Notes: generated by a model not told the origin, from the sequence alone. DNA of 64,000 nucleotides from Gemmatimonadales bacterium (GCA_041390145.1 JAWKQM010000008.1:1-64000), one strand, 5' to 3'. Shown: positions 41,112 to 50,014, numbered from the stretch's first letter. Numbers and translations are program-made.

Positions 41112-41147
41112 CCGCTTTGTGCAGGGTGCACCAAGAAAGAGTGCAGT

Positions 41148-41177
41148 ACGGGGCCCCGACTTCTGTCGGGGCCCCGT
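41148..41177. terminator. GC-rich hairpin between convergent genes
   Basis: A perfect 13-bp stem, ACGGGGCCCCGAC and GTCGGGGCCCCGT, around a TTCT loop, between the ends of two converging genes. There is no clear U run on either strand, so termination may depend on stem strength or Rho. Confidence 0.65.
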
Positions 41178-41200
41178 TGTGCATCTGGCATGCGGAGGTA

Positions 41201-41677
41201 TCAGGGGGAGGAGGGGTGCCGATGGGCGTAGTCCAGTCCCCACTGCAACAAGTCCGCGCCACGGAGTCCGACGCGCATCGCCAAGGCGATGGCGTCGTCC
41301 TCGTCCATGCCGTGGTCCCGCATGAAGTAGGGAATCAACGCGCCCCCGACCCGGTTGCCGCTGCCGCAGTGGAAGAAGACCGGTGCGGCCGTTGCGTCAC
41401 GGAGGACCGAGAGGATCCGTGCCATCGTGGAGTCATCCAGGGTGGCGCCTGAGACCGGGATGTTCTCGTAGCGGAGTCCGAGCGCGGCGGCGAGCGCGGG
41501 CTCGTCAAAGGGCCGTGGTTCCATCGGATCGCGAACATCGAGGAGGGTGGTCAGCCCCGCCGCATGCGCGGCGCGCACCTGGGCATCGGTCGGCTGGCCC
41601 CCGGTAACCAGGCCCGGCAGCGGGCCGCACGCGTTTGCGATCCCGGTGACGGCCGCGAGGAGGGCGTCGTTGCTCAC
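41201..41677 (-). CDS. DUF442/dual-specificity phosphatase-like protein
   Basis: 158 residues, GTG start overlapping the DUF190 stop. Signature loop HCGSGNRVGG (C-x5-R) after FF matches the protein-tyrosine-phosphatase-like DUF442 family; N-terminal GLVTGGQPTDAQ and VRDPMEP are also family-like. Third gene of the CrcB/DUF190 operon, so maybe linked to halide stress, though this is a guess. Confidence 0.82.
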   Translation of the reverse strand: MSNDALLAAVTGIANACGPLPGLVTGGQPTDAQVRAAHAAGLTTLLDVRDPMEPRPFDEPALAAALGLRYENIPVSGATLDDSTMARILSVLRDATAAPVFFHCGSGNRVGGALIPYFMRDHGMDEDDAIALAMRVGLRGADLLQWGLDYAHRHPSSP

Positions 41678-42015
41678 GACTCGTGACTGCGGTAGGCGAT
41701 GACGCGGACGCGTTCAAGCGTGATCAGGCCGCCCTCCATCATCGCATCGATGTCCGGCAGGACCGCCTGGATCTTCTCTTCGGTATCCACGCATTCGACC
41801 ACGATCGGGAGGTCGAGCGAAAGCCGGAGGACGGAGTCGGTATGGAGGCGGGCGTTTGCCCCATACCCCATGATGGCCCTCGTGGCCGTGGCCCCCGCCA
41901 GCCCGCGGGAGCGCAGGAGCTCGACAATCGCCGCATGGAGCGGCTTCCCTTCGTGCTTGTCCCGCTCACCGATGTGGATGCGCATCAGGGTGCCCTCGCC
42001 GCTCAGCCCGTGCAT
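41674..42015 (-). CDS. DUF190 protein associated with CrcB
   Basis: 113 residues, ATG with AGGAGA 6 bases upstream. Contains MRIHIGERDKHEGKPLHAAI, a central GLAGATATRAIMGYGAN and IVVECVDTEEKI, typical of DUF190, which often accompanies CrcB in fluoride operons. Probably a PII-like regulator by fold. It starts 10 bases after the crcB stop. Confidence 0.88.
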   Translation of the reverse strand: MHGLSGEGTLMRIHIGERDKHEGKPLHAAIVELLRSRGLAGATATRAIMGYGANARLHTDSVLRLSLDLPIVVECVDTEEKIQAVLPDIDAMMEGGLITLERVRVIAYRSHES

Positions 42016-42025
42016 AGCCGGTCTC

Positions 42026-42415
42026 CTAGATCGTGCGCCTGAGGGTGAGCGCCTGCCCTGCCAGCGCCGCTCCGATCAGCACCCCCGCGACGGTCAGCAG
42101 GAGGCTCAGCCCGGCATAGATTGCCAGGCGAGACCACTCGCCGCGCTCGAGCATCGTCGCAGTCTCGAAGCTGAAGGTGGAGAAAGTGGTGAACCCGCCG
42201 CAGAATCCGATGGTGAGAAAGGCCCGGACCTCCGCGCTCACCGCCGGTGTCTCAAGGGTATAGCGAATGAGGAAGCCGAGGACCAGCGAGCCGATGATGT
42301 TCACCGCGAGGGTGCCGAGGGGGAATTCACCCGGCGCCCAGCGCTGCACCAATCCGCCGAGCGAATACCGGGCGGCGCCCCCGAGGGCGCTGCCAAATGC
42401 GATCCAGTAGATCAT
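42026..42415 (-). CDS. crcB: Fluoride channel CrcB/FluC
   Basis: 129 residues, four membrane helices. GSALGGAARYSLGGLVQRW, GTLAVNIIGSLVLGFL and the family-diagnostic GFCGGFTTFSTFSFE with phenylalanine box. Dimeric channel that exports toxic fluoride. ATG with GAGGG upstream. No fluoride riboswitch motif was recognised in the 72 bases before it. Confidence 0.95.
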   Translation of the reverse strand: MIYWIAFGSALGGAARYSLGGLVQRWAPGEFPLGTLAVNIIGSLVLGFLIRYTLETPAVSAEVRAFLTIGFCGGFTTFSTFSFETATMLERGEWSRLAIYAGLSLLLTVAGVLIGAALAGQALTLRRTI

Positions 42416-42475
42416 CCCATGCCCTCTGATCGGTCCCGACTTCGGGTGCGGCCTTACCTGCCCCGCGCGACTCCT

Positions 42476-42481
42476 TAGATT
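42476..42481 (+). promoter_or_regulatory. -10-like element of nadE (leaderless)
   Basis: TAGATT ends 6 bases before the nadE ATG and no Shine-Dalgarno is present, as in leaderless genes. The same 8 bases read TAATCTAA on the other strand, a possible -10 for the divergent crcB operon. Confidence 0.45.
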
Positions 42482-42487
42482 ACCCGC

Positions 42488-44251
42488 ATGCTTCGCCTCG
42501 CGATAGTGCAGTTTCGGCCCCGCAAGGGTGCCTATGCCGAGAATCTCGCGCAGCTTGAGGCGTGCTTCAAGGAGGCGGGCGCCGGCGCCGAGCCACCGGA
42601 TCTGCTTCTGCTGCCCGAAGCGGCCCTCACAGGCTATTTCCTCGAGGGCGGGGTGCGCGAGCAGGCGCGCACGGCGGAGCAGGCGGCGGAGGACATCGCC
42701 GCCGCCCACCGCCGTTCGGGCGCCCCTCCGGTCGATCTGGCCATCGGGTTTTACGAACTCTGGCGGAACTGCCATTACAACAGCTGTCTCTACCTGTCGC
42801 TCGGCGCGGGTGCGCCGGTCATCCGTCACGTCCACCGGAAAGTCTTCCTCCCCACGTATGGCGTGTTCGACGAGGAGCGGTTCGTCGAGGCAGGGGCGGA
42901 GGTGCGCGCCTTCGACACCGGATGGGGCCGCGCCGCGATGCTGGTCTGTGAGGATGCCTGGCACTCCCTGATGCCGACGCTCGCCGCCCTCGACGGGGCG
43001 CAGGTGCTGTTGGTGGTCAGCGCCACCCCGGCCCGGGGACTCGACAGCCCCGAAGCCCCGGCGAACCTGGAGCGGTGGGAACGCCTGGCCGTCGACTCGG
43101 CCTCGGAACACGGGCTGTACGTGGCGGTGGCGCAGCTGGTCGGCTTCGAGGGAGGGAAGGCGTTTGCCGGCGGATCGGTCGTGGCCGGACCGTCTGGCAA
43201 CGTCCTGGCCAGGGGACCGCTCTTCGAGTCGGGAATCATACGGGTCGATCTCGACTTCGATGCGATTACCCGCGCGCGCGCCGATCAACCCTTGCTCGCC
43301 GATCTCCGAAACCGCCTGCCTCGGCTCCTGGCGGAGCTGGGCCGCACGCCTGGCGCCGCGTTGGCCAGCACCACCTGGGAGGGGCGCGCCGCGGGGCGGG
43401 TTCGTCCGGACGTCGTCACGTCGCCTCCGACGTCGGATCCCCTGGTGATCAACCCGGCTCTGGCCCGCCGGTGGCTGGTGGAGTTCATCCGCGATGAGGT
43501 GCAGCGGCGGCGCGGGTTCGACGGGGTAGTGCTCGGACTCTCCGGCGGAGTGGACAGCGCCCTCGTGGCCTACCTGGCCGTCGAGGCCCTTGGCAAGGAG
43601 CATGTGACGGCTGTGCGGATGCCGTATCGCACCTCCAGCCCGGACAGTCTGGCCCACGCCCAGCTGGTTATCGACGCCCTTGGCATTCCAAGCCGTACCG
43701 TGGACATCTCCGCAGGGGTGGACGGGATCGCCGGGGCCATCGGGGAGCCGGCCTCGCCAGCTGCGCTCGGCAACATCATGGCGCGCATGCGGATGATCAC
43801 GCTCTTCGACCTTTCGGCGCGACTCCGCGCGCTTCCGGTTGGGACCGGCAACAAGACGGAACGGCTCTTCGGGTACTTCACCTGGCACGCCGACGACTCG
43901 CCACCGGTCAACCCGATCGGTGACCTGTTCAAGACGCAGGTCTGGGCACTGGCCAGGCACGTCGGGGTGCCCGAGGTCATCCTGGACAAGCCGGCGAGCG
44001 CCGACCTGATCGAGGGCCAGACCGACGAGGGCGATTTCGGGATCACCTATCAGCGGGCCGACGGCATCCTTCACTGGCTGCTCTCGGGGTACCGTCCGGA
44101 GCAGGTGGTGCTGCTCGGGTACACCGCCGCCGAAGTGGAGCTGGTGCGGTCCCGGCTCGACAGCACCCACTGGAAGCGGCGCCTCCCCACCGTGGCGATG
44201 CTGAGCCAGACGGCCATCGGGGAGTATTACCTCCGCCCCGTCGACTACTGA
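42488..44251 (+). CDS. nadE: Glutamine-dependent NAD+ synthetase
   Basis: 587 residues. N-terminal nitrilase-type glutaminase with catalytic Glu in LLPEAALTGY, Lys in HRKVFLPTYGVFDE and Cys in LVCEDAWHS. The C-terminal synthetase has LGLSGGVDSALVAYLA, GTGNKTERLFGYFT and TDEGDFGITY. It amidates nicotinate adenine dinucleotide with ammonia channelled from glutamine, the last step of NAD synthesis. Confidence 0.96.
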   Translation: MLRLAIVQFRPRKGAYAENLAQLEACFKEAGAGAEPPDLLLLPEAALTGYFLEGGVREQARTAEQAAEDIAAAHRRSGAPPVDLAIGFYELWRNCHYNSCLYLSLGAGAPVIRHVHRKVFLPTYGVFDEERFVEAGAEVRAFDTGWGRAAMLVCEDAWHSLMPTLAALDGAQVLLVVSATPARGLDSPEAPANLERWERLAVDSASEHGLYVAVAQLVGFEGGKAFAGGSVVAGPSGNVLARGPLFESGIIRVDLDFDAITRARADQPLLADLRNRLPRLLAELGRTPGAALASTTWEGRAAGRVRPDVVTSPPTSDPLVINPALARRWLVEFIRDEVQRRRGFDGVVLGLSGGVDSALVAYLAVEALGKEHVTAVRMPYRTSSPDSLAHAQLVIDALGIPSRTVDISAGVDGIAGAIGEPASPAALGNIMARMRMITLFDLSARLRALPVGTGNKTERLFGYFTWHADDSPPVNPIGDLFKTQVWALARHVGVPEVILDKPASADLIEGQTDEGDFGITYQRADGILHWLLSGYRPEQVVLLGYTAAEVELVRSRLDSTHWKRRLPTVAMLSQTAIGEYYLRPVDY

Positions 44252-44262
44252 GGACCTGACGC

Positions 44263-44727
44263 ATGCCGCCTGAATCGCGCCCGATGTCCTACTCGCGGTC
44301 CGAGCTGACGAAGCTCATCATGCCGCACATGCAGAACGTGCTCGGCAACCTCTTTGGCGGCGAACTGATGTCGATGGTCGACCAGGCGGCCGCGGTCGCG
44401 GCGATCCGTCATGCCGGCGGGCCGGTCGTGACGGCCGTCATCGACCGCGTCGAGTTTCGCGAGCCGATCCCCATTGGCGCGCTCGTCACCTGTTGCGGGA
44501 CGGTGGACTACGTCGGCAACAGTTCGATGGACATCACCGTCGAGGTGTACTCCGAGAAGGTCAGCACCGGTGAGCGTCGGCACACCAACACTGCGCACGT
44601 GATCTTCGTGGCCATCGACGCCGACGGAAAGCCGACGCGAGTGCCGCGCCTGGTGGCGGAGACCCCCGAGGAACAGGCTCGCTACGAGGCCGCGCGCCGG
44701 CATCGGGAGAGCGTGAAACGCTCATGA
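44263..44727 (+). CDS. Acyl-CoA thioesterase, YciA/BACH-like
   Basis: 154 residues, hotdog fold. NVLGNLFGGELMSMVDQAA is the substrate-site motif and VEVYSEKVSTGERRHT follows. It hydrolyses medium- or long-chain acyl-CoA in the cytoplasm. GAGGA precedes the ATG. It overlaps the downstream patatin by 4 bases and starts 11 bases after nadE, so all are likely one transcript. Confidence 0.9.
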   Translation: MPPESRPMSYSRSELTKLIMPHMQNVLGNLFGGELMSMVDQAAAVAAIRHAGGPVVTAVIDRVEFREPIPIGALVTCCGTVDYVGNSSMDITVEVYSEKVSTGERRHTNTAHVIFVAIDADGKPTRVPRLVAETPEEQARYEAARRHRESVKRS

Positions 44728-45563
44728 CCGCCACTCGGATCACCGCCGTCTTTGGCGGCGGCGGGGCAAAGTCGGCGGCCCAGATCGGCGCGCTGCGCGC
44801 GCTGGAAGAGGCGAACCTGGCCCCGACGCGGTATGTCGGAACCTCCATGGGCGGGGTGATTGCCGCGGGCGCAGCGTCCGGGGCCTCCGCGGCCGAATTG
44901 TCCCAGCGCTTTCGTGCGGTGAAGGTGACCCAGGTCGCCCGGCCACGGGCCTTTGCACCACTGGCGGGGCTCTGGTATCGCTCCCTCCTTCGGGCGGAGC
45001 CCCTCCATGCAACGCTGCATCGGCTGGTGCCGCAGCAAACCTTCGCGGAGTTGAGGCATCCTCTGACCCTCACCACCGTGGACGCCGACACGCGCGAGCT
45101 CCTGACGCTGGGAGACGGCGGCCTGGACCTCCCGTTGCAGGATGCGCTTGCGGCCACGACGGCGCTGCCGGTGTACTATCCCCCCATGGAGGCCGCCGGG
45201 CGGCGGCTGGTCGACGGCGGGCTCCGGGCCGTGCTGCCGCTCGACATCGCGGCGCAGTTCGATGCCGACCTCGTCGTGGCGGTGGACGTCGGACCTGGCT
45301 TCGATGAACCGCCGCCGACGCAGCGGGTGCGCGCCCCCGGCCTCCTGCTCGCGCACGACATGGGGGAGGGCGCGCTGATGGCGCAGCAGGCGCAGGATGC
45401 GCTCGCCCGCTGGCGAATGGCCCCGGGCCGCCCCCGGTTGATTCACGTGAGGCCGCCGCTTCCGCGGCGCGCCACGTTTGCCGCCGAACTCTTCCTGGAG
45501 TTTGAGCGTGCGGGCTATGACACGACGCGCGCAGCACTGGCGCAGGAGCAACATCATGACTGA
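44724..45563 (+). CDS. Patatin-like phospholipase
   Basis: 279 residues. Oxyanion loop FGGGGAKSAAQIGALRAL, serine in GTSMGGVIAAG, and the DGG motif in RLVDGGLRAVLP, all intact. No signal peptide. It is smaller than the other patatin in this window and of a different subtype (GGGGAKS, RssA-like). Overlaps the upstream thioesterase and, by 8 bases, the next gene. Confidence 0.9.
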   Translation: MTATRITAVFGGGGAKSAAQIGALRALEEANLAPTRYVGTSMGGVIAAGAASGASAAELSQRFRAVKVTQVARPRAFAPLAGLWYRSLLRAEPLHATLHRLVPQQTFAELRHPLTLTTVDADTRELLTLGDGGLDLPLQDALAATTALPVYYPPMEAAGRRLVDGGLRAVLPLDIAAQFDADLVVAVDVGPGFDEPPPTQRVRAPGLLLAHDMGEGALMAQQAQDALARWRMAPGRPRLIHVRPPLPRRATFAAELFLEFERAGYDTTRAALAQEQHHD

Positions 45564-45996
45564 CGCACCACGCCTCTTCACGGTGGACGAGGCGAACCGT
45601 GTCCTGCCACTGGTCCGGCCGATCGTCCGCGATCTGCTGGCGGTGCACACCGAGTGGCGTCATGCGGTCGAGCAGTTCGAGCTTGCCATCGCGATCGACC
45701 CCGGGACGCCGACCGAGGCGGCGCCGGTGGAGTCACCGGTCGCCCTGGCGGCCCGGATGGAGGCCGAGGCACATGCGGTTCGGATCCAGGAACTCCTGGG
45801 CGAACTGGCCGCCCTCGGCTGCAGCTTCAAGGGGTTCGAGGGAGGCCTGGTGGACTTCCTTTCGCTCCGCGACGACCACCCGGTGTACCTCTGCTGGAAG
45901 CATGGGGAAGACAGCGTCTCCCATTGGCACGACATCGATGGTGGCTTCGGTGGACGCCATCCGATTGACTCTCACCTCTTCTCGGAAATGACCTGA
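45556..45996 (+). CDS. DUF2203 family protein
   Basis: 146 residues. LFTVDEANRVLPLVRPIVRDLL at the N-terminus and the C-terminal HPVYLCWKHGEDSVSHWHDID with YCW-type ending are DUF2203 hallmarks. Function unknown; cytoplasmic. It overlaps the patatin by 8 bases and is followed 1 base after its stop by a membrane protein gene. Confidence 0.85.
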   Translation: MTDAPRLFTVDEANRVLPLVRPIVRDLLAVHTEWRHAVEQFELAIAIDPGTPTEAAPVESPVALAARMEAEAHAVRIQELLGELAALGCSFKGFEGGLVDFLSLRDDHPVYLCWKHGEDSVSHWHDIDGGFGGRHPIDSHLFSEMT

Positions 45997-45997
45997 C

Positions 45998-46456
45998 ATG
46001 AGAATCTGGCTCTTCCTGCACTTCTTCGGGCAGGTGCTGTGGCTCGGCGCAGGCCTCGGTTCGATGGTGTACGGCATCGTGGGCAAGAAGGAGTCCGGCG
46101 CGGTGCTTGGCGCCATCGCCCGCGGGCAGGTGGCGGTGCACAAGCTGTTGATCGGCCCCGGCGCCTTCCTCATGATCCTGTCTGGCGTGATGCTGTCACT
46201 CCGGATGTACGGCTCGGCGATGAGCGGCATGGCACCCACAGTGTGGATGATGGTCATGCAGGGCGCCGGCCTGCTCGGCGCGCTCATCGTGCTGGCGTTC
46301 GGGATGCCCACGATTGCGCGACTTGGCCGCGTGTCACCCGAAGGACCGACCGCGCCGCTCTACCAGGCCATCCGGCGTCGCCACGTCGCCATCTCGATCG
46401 TCTCCGGCACGCTGGGTCTCCTGGCCCTCGTGGCCGCGAGCTTTCCCCTGCGCTGA
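45998..46456 (+). CDS. Small four-helix membrane protein, DUF2269-like
   Basis: 152 residues with four predicted helices (around 5-28, 50-70, 82-102 and 128-148). Hydrophobic stretches such as LLIGPGAFLMILSGVML and MVMQGAGLLGALIVLAFGM resemble the DUF2269 integral membrane family. Its stop overlaps the ATG of the next gene (TGATG). Confidence 0.75.
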   Translation: MRIWLFLHFFGQVLWLGAGLGSMVYGIVGKKESGAVLGAIARGQVAVHKLLIGPGAFLMILSGVMLSLRMYGSAMSGMAPTVWMMVMQGAGLLGALIVLAFGMPTIARLGRVSPEGPTAPLYQAIRRRHVAISIVSGTLGLLALVAASFPLR

Positions 46457-47709
46457 TGCATCGCCGTGACCTGCTTCGTGCGGCGGCGCTCTTTCCTGCG
46501 GCGGCCTGGCTGCCCCGGATCCCGTCCGTCGCCGAGGCGGGTGCCATTACCCGGCCAATCCCCCGCGCCGCGGACGACGAGGCGTACTGGGCCGAGATCC
46601 GCCGGCAGTTCCTGATCACCGACGGCATTTTCATGAACACCGGGACGTGGGGCGCCCTTCCGCTCCCGGTGCTCGAGGCCATCGAAGCGCACATGCGCGC
46701 GTTCGAGACTGTTTTCCACCAGCTTCCCTTCGATGCGCACGCCCTCCGCGGACAGCTTGCCGCCCTCCTGGGTGTCCCACCGGAGACGCTCGCCTTCACG
46801 CGCAATACCACCGAGGGGATGAATGCCGTGGCGCGCGGGCTCGACCTCGCGCCGGGCGATGAAATTCTCACGACGACGCAGGAACACATCGGGGGGCGCT
46901 GCTGCTGGGAGCTGGTTGCCGCGCGGCACAAACTCGTGCTGCGCGAGTTCGAGCCTCCGGTGCCGGCGCCGAGCGAGGATGCGCTGTTCGAGGCGTGGAC
47001 CTCAGCGGTTTCACCCCGCACCCGCGTGCTGAGTATCTCGCATGTCTTCTTCAGCACCGGCGCCATCCAGCCCGTCCGGCGACTCGCCGACTGGGCCCGT
47101 GCCCGCGGCATCATCACCGCCGTGGACGGCGCCCATCCCCCGGGCATGCTCGCGCTCGACGTCACGGACCTTGGCTGTGACTTCTACGCCTCCAGTCCCC
47201 ACAAGTGGCTGCTGGCCCCGAAGGGGTCGGGTTTTCTTTATATCAGCCCGGCGTGGATCGACCGACTCTGGCCGCTGGTGGCGAGCGGCGGCTGGAACGA
47301 CCTGGCCTTGAAGGGAGATCGTTTCGACCACGTCGGCACCCGCAACGACAGCCTGCTCGTTGGCTTCCAGGCGTCGCTCGCGTTCCACAACGCGATCGGG
47401 ACCGAGCGCATCGAGCGGCGGAGCCGCGGTCTCGCCACCCAGCTCGACGCGGGGCTCCGCGCCCAGCCCGGGGTGCGCCTCGTGTCGCCCTCGGCGCCAG
47501 AGGTCCGTAGCGCGATGGTCTCGTTCCAGGTGGATGGCATGGCGGGAACCGACGTGGTGCGGCAGCTCTGGAAAATGGGCCCCGTCAGGGTCCGCCACGT
47601 TGCCGAGAACAACCTCGATTATGTGCGGCTGTCGACCCACGTCTACAACAATCCCGACGAGGTGGACCGGGTGGTGGGGATGGTGGGGGAGATCGCCAGG
47701 AACCAGTAG
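46456..47709 (+). CDS. Tat-type exported class V aminotransferase
   Basis: 417 residues. N-terminal RRDLLRAAALFPAAAWLP looks like a twin-arginine signal. The PLP domain has TRNTTEGMNAVARG, AVDGAHPPGML and SSPHKWLLAPKGSGF with the PLP lysine, typical of isopenicillin-N epimerase-like/CsdA-type enzymes. An exported PLP enzyme folded before export would fit Tat. Substrate unknown. Last gene of the run starting at nadE. Confidence 0.82.
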   Translation: MHRRDLLRAAALFPAAAWLPRIPSVAEAGAITRPIPRAADDEAYWAEIRRQFLITDGIFMNTGTWGALPLPVLEAIEAHMRAFETVFHQLPFDAHALRGQLAALLGVPPETLAFTRNTTEGMNAVARGLDLAPGDEILTTTQEHIGGRCCWELVAARHKLVLREFEPPVPAPSEDALFEAWTSAVSPRTRVLSISHVFFSTGAIQPVRRLADWARARGIITAVDGAHPPGMLALDVTDLGCDFYASSPHKWLLAPKGSGFLYISPAWIDRLWPLVASGGWNDLALKGDRFDHVGTRNDSLLVGFQASLAFHNAIGTERIERRSRGLATQLDAGLRAQPGVRLVSPSAPEVRSAMVSFQVDGMAGTDVVRQLWKMGPVRVRHVAENNLDYVRLSTHVYNNPDEVDRVVGMVGEIARNQ

Positions 47710-47751
47710 CACGGCCCGGGGGCCGATGGCCGGCGGACTGGCCCCCAGCCC

Positions 47752-48441
47752 TCAGTCTGACTTCGGCAGTCCCTTCTTGCCCGTCTTGCACACGCCCCGC
47801 ACCGGACACTCACCGCACTTCGCCACGCGCGCCGTGCAGATCAGCGCCCCCAGTTCCATGATCGCCTGGTTAAACGCCCACGCCGAGCGGCCGTTCCGGG
47901 TGTGGAGCGCCGCAGCGGTGCGCCAGAGCTTGTGGTCCCCCGCGGCGCCGCGCGCCCGGGGGTGGAACGCGCGCGTGAGCACGCGGGCCACGTTCGTGTC
48001 GACGGCCGGCTCGGCGCGCTCATAGGCGAAGCTCGCCACGGCGCCGGCGGTGTAGCGGCCGATACCAGGGAGGCGCCGAAGGGCGGCGGTGTCCGAGGGG
48101 ATCGCGCCCGCCTGTTCCTTCGTGACCACCCGCGCCAGCGCATGCAGGTTCGCCGCACGGCGGTAGTAGCCCAGCCCCTCCCAGCTCTCGCGCACCGCCG
48201 CCGGCCGTGCGTCGGCGAGCGCCTCGACGGTCGGGAACCTGGCCAGGAACCGCGGCCAATAGGTTTCGACTCGCGAGACCTGGGTCTGCTGGAGCATGAA
48301 TTCGGAGACGAGGACCGCGTACGGGTCTCGGGTGCGCCGCCAGGGGAGGTCGCGGCCGTACCGTCGAAACCAGCGCAGGAGTCGACGGCGGAATTCGGGG
48401 GCGGCTTCCGGGGGGCGATTCGGGGTGGACTTCGCAGGCAT
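47752..48441 (-). CDS. mutY: Adenine DNA glycosylase MutY, single-domain form
   Basis: 229 residues from the ATG at 48441. Helix-hairpin-helix LPGIGRYTAGAV, catalytic Asp in EPAVDTNVARVL, Glu in VSEFMLQQTQVSRV and the 4Fe-4S cluster C-x6-C-x2-C-x5-C in CTARVAKCGECPVRGVC. It removes adenine opposite 8-oxoguanine. The usual C-terminal MutT-like domain that recognises 8-oxoG is missing (about 350 residues is normal). Divergent from mlaE with only 20 bases between starts. Confidence 0.9.
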   Translation of the reverse strand: MPAKSTPNRPPEAAPEFRRRLLRWFRRYGRDLPWRRTRDPYAVLVSEFMLQQTQVSRVETYWPRFLARFPTVEALADARPAAVRESWEGLGYYRRAANLHALARVVTKEQAGAIPSDTAALRRLPGIGRYTAGAVASFAYERAEPAVDTNVARVLTRAFHPRARGAAGDHKLWRTAAALHTRNGRSAWAFNQAIMELGALICTARVAKCGECPVRGVCKTGKKGLPKSD

Positions 48442-48461
48442 GGGAGGGCAAGATAATAGCG

Positions 48462-49259
48462 ATGCCGAACGCACAAGCCGCCATTCTGAGCCTTCCACGC
48501 GCCGTGGGCCGATCCGTCATCGGCTCCCTGGCACACGTCGGACGTTTCAGCCTGATGGTGGCCGAGTTGTTCCGGGCCATCGGGGAATGGCGCATCTGGT
48601 TGCCGAGAACGATGGACGAAGCCCGGAACATCGGCGCCGGCAGTCTCTTCATCGTGCTCCTGGTCTCGGGGTTTGCCGGCGCCGTCACGGCCCTCCAGAC
48701 CGGCTACCAGTTTCAGGGCAACCTGCCGTACTACGTGGTCGGCACCCTGGTGGTCGAATCGATCGTCCTCGAACTCGGACCGGTCCTCACGGCGCTGGTG
48801 CTCGCCGGGCGCATCGGCGCGCGATACGCGGCCGAACTCGGCACGATGCGGGTCACCGAGCAGATCGATGCCCTTGAGAGCCTCGGGCGGTCGCCGATGT
48901 CTCACCTGATCATCCCGCGCGTACTCGCAGGGCTGGTGATGATCCCGATCCTGACCGTCTTCGCCAATGCCATCGGCGTCCTGGCGGGGTGGTGGTCCGC
49001 CAAGCAGGTCCTTCCCATCGGCAACGCCGACTTCACCTACGGCGCCCAGATGTTCTGGCGGCCGTTTGACGCGTACTACTCGATCATCAAGGCGTTCTTC
49101 TTCGCCGGGGCCATCACGCTGATCCCCTGCTACATGGGCTTCAACGCGCAGCAGGGGGCCGAGGGGGTCGGGAAGGCCACCACCACCGCGGTCGTCGCCA
49201 CGTCGGTGACCATCCTCCTCCTCGACACGCTGCTCGCCAAGCTGCTGCTGCACCCATGA
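48462..49259 (+). CDS. mlaE: MlaE/YrbE-family lipid transport permease
   Basis: 265 residues, five or six membrane helices. ELGPVLTALVLAGRIGARYAAELGTMRVTEQIDALE is the MlaE signature with the coupling helix. Permease of the ABC importer that moves phospholipid between membranes. The ATG lacks a clear Shine-Dalgarno; GATAAT lies 4 bases upstream, too close for a classical leader. It overlaps mlaF by 4 bases. Confidence 0.95.
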   Translation: MPNAQAAILSLPRAVGRSVIGSLAHVGRFSLMVAELFRAIGEWRIWLPRTMDEARNIGAGSLFIVLLVSGFAGAVTALQTGYQFQGNLPYYVVGTLVVESIVLELGPVLTALVLAGRIGARYAAELGTMRVTEQIDALESLGRSPMSHLIIPRVLAGLVMIPILTVFANAIGVLAGWWSAKQVLPIGNADFTYGAQMFWRPFDAYYSIIKAFFFAGAITLIPCYMGFNAQQGAEGVGKATTTAVVATSVTILLLDTLLAKLLLHP

Positions 49260-50008
49260 TCGAACTTCGCGATGTGCACAAGCGGTTCGGCCAGCAGGTC
49301 ATCCTCGACGGGGTGAATTTCTCGGTGGAGGAGGGGGAGACCGTGGCGCTCCTGGGTCCGTCAGGCACGGGCAAGAGCGTGCTGCTGAAGCACATCATCG
49401 GGCTTATTCATCCCGACAGCGGCACGATTTTGGTCGATGATCTCGACGTGGCGACCCTCGGGCGCAAGGAACTCGCGGCCCTCCGGACCACCATCGGATA
49501 CGTGTTCCAGAACGGCGCGCTGTTCGACTCGATGAACGTCTTCGAGAACATCCGCCTCGGGATCACCGACGAGAAGTGCAACCAGGACGCGGACTACTGC
49601 GCGACGCGGGTGCCGGAGTGCCTGGCCCTCGTGAACCTCGCCCCGGAGACGGCGGCCAAGTTCCCCGCCGAACTCTCCGGCGGGATGCGCAAGCGGGTCG
49701 GCATCGCGAGGGCCATCGCCGGCCGGCCCAAATACCTGTTGTACGATGAGCCGACCTCCGGGCTCGACCCGGTGAACGCCGACATCATCGACAGCCTGGT
49801 CAAGCATCTCGCCACGGCGCTGGGCGTGACGAGCGTCATGGTGACGCACGATGTCCGCGGCGCCTTCCGGGTCTCTGACCGGGTGGCACTGCTGAGTGAA
49901 GGGAAGATCGTCCTTCAGGGCACACCGAAAGAATTCCTGGCGTCCGCGGACCCGCGCATCAAGGCGTTCCTTGAGCGGGACTTCGAAAAACACTCCTTCG
50001 CGGCCTGA
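49256..50008 (+). CDS. mlaF: MlaF-type ABC ATPase
   Basis: 250 residues. Walker A GPSGTGKSVLLKHIIGL, Q-loop FQNGALFDSMNVFENI, signature LSGGMRKRVGIARAIAG and Walker B YLLYDEPTSGLDP, with the switch histidine in MVTHD. ATPase of the MCE lipid transporter. GTG-free ATGA overlap with mlaE, and 6 bases before mlaD, so a single operon. Confidence 0.97.
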   Translation: MIELRDVHKRFGQQVILDGVNFSVEEGETVALLGPSGTGKSVLLKHIIGLIHPDSGTILVDDLDVATLGRKELAALRTTIGYVFQNGALFDSMNVFENIRLGITDEKCNQDADYCATRVPECLALVNLAPETAAKFPAELSGGMRKRVGIARAIAGRPKYLLYDEPTSGLDPVNADIIDSLVKHLATALGVTSVMVTHDVRGAFRVSDRVALLSEGKIVLQGTPKEFLASADPRIKAFLERDFEKHSFAA

Positions 50009-50014
50009 GGCCAT

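Noticed and set aside
42416..42487. Fluoride riboswitch before crcB
   Set aside because: The 72 bases lack the conserved riboswitch core and pseudoknot sequence on the crcB strand.
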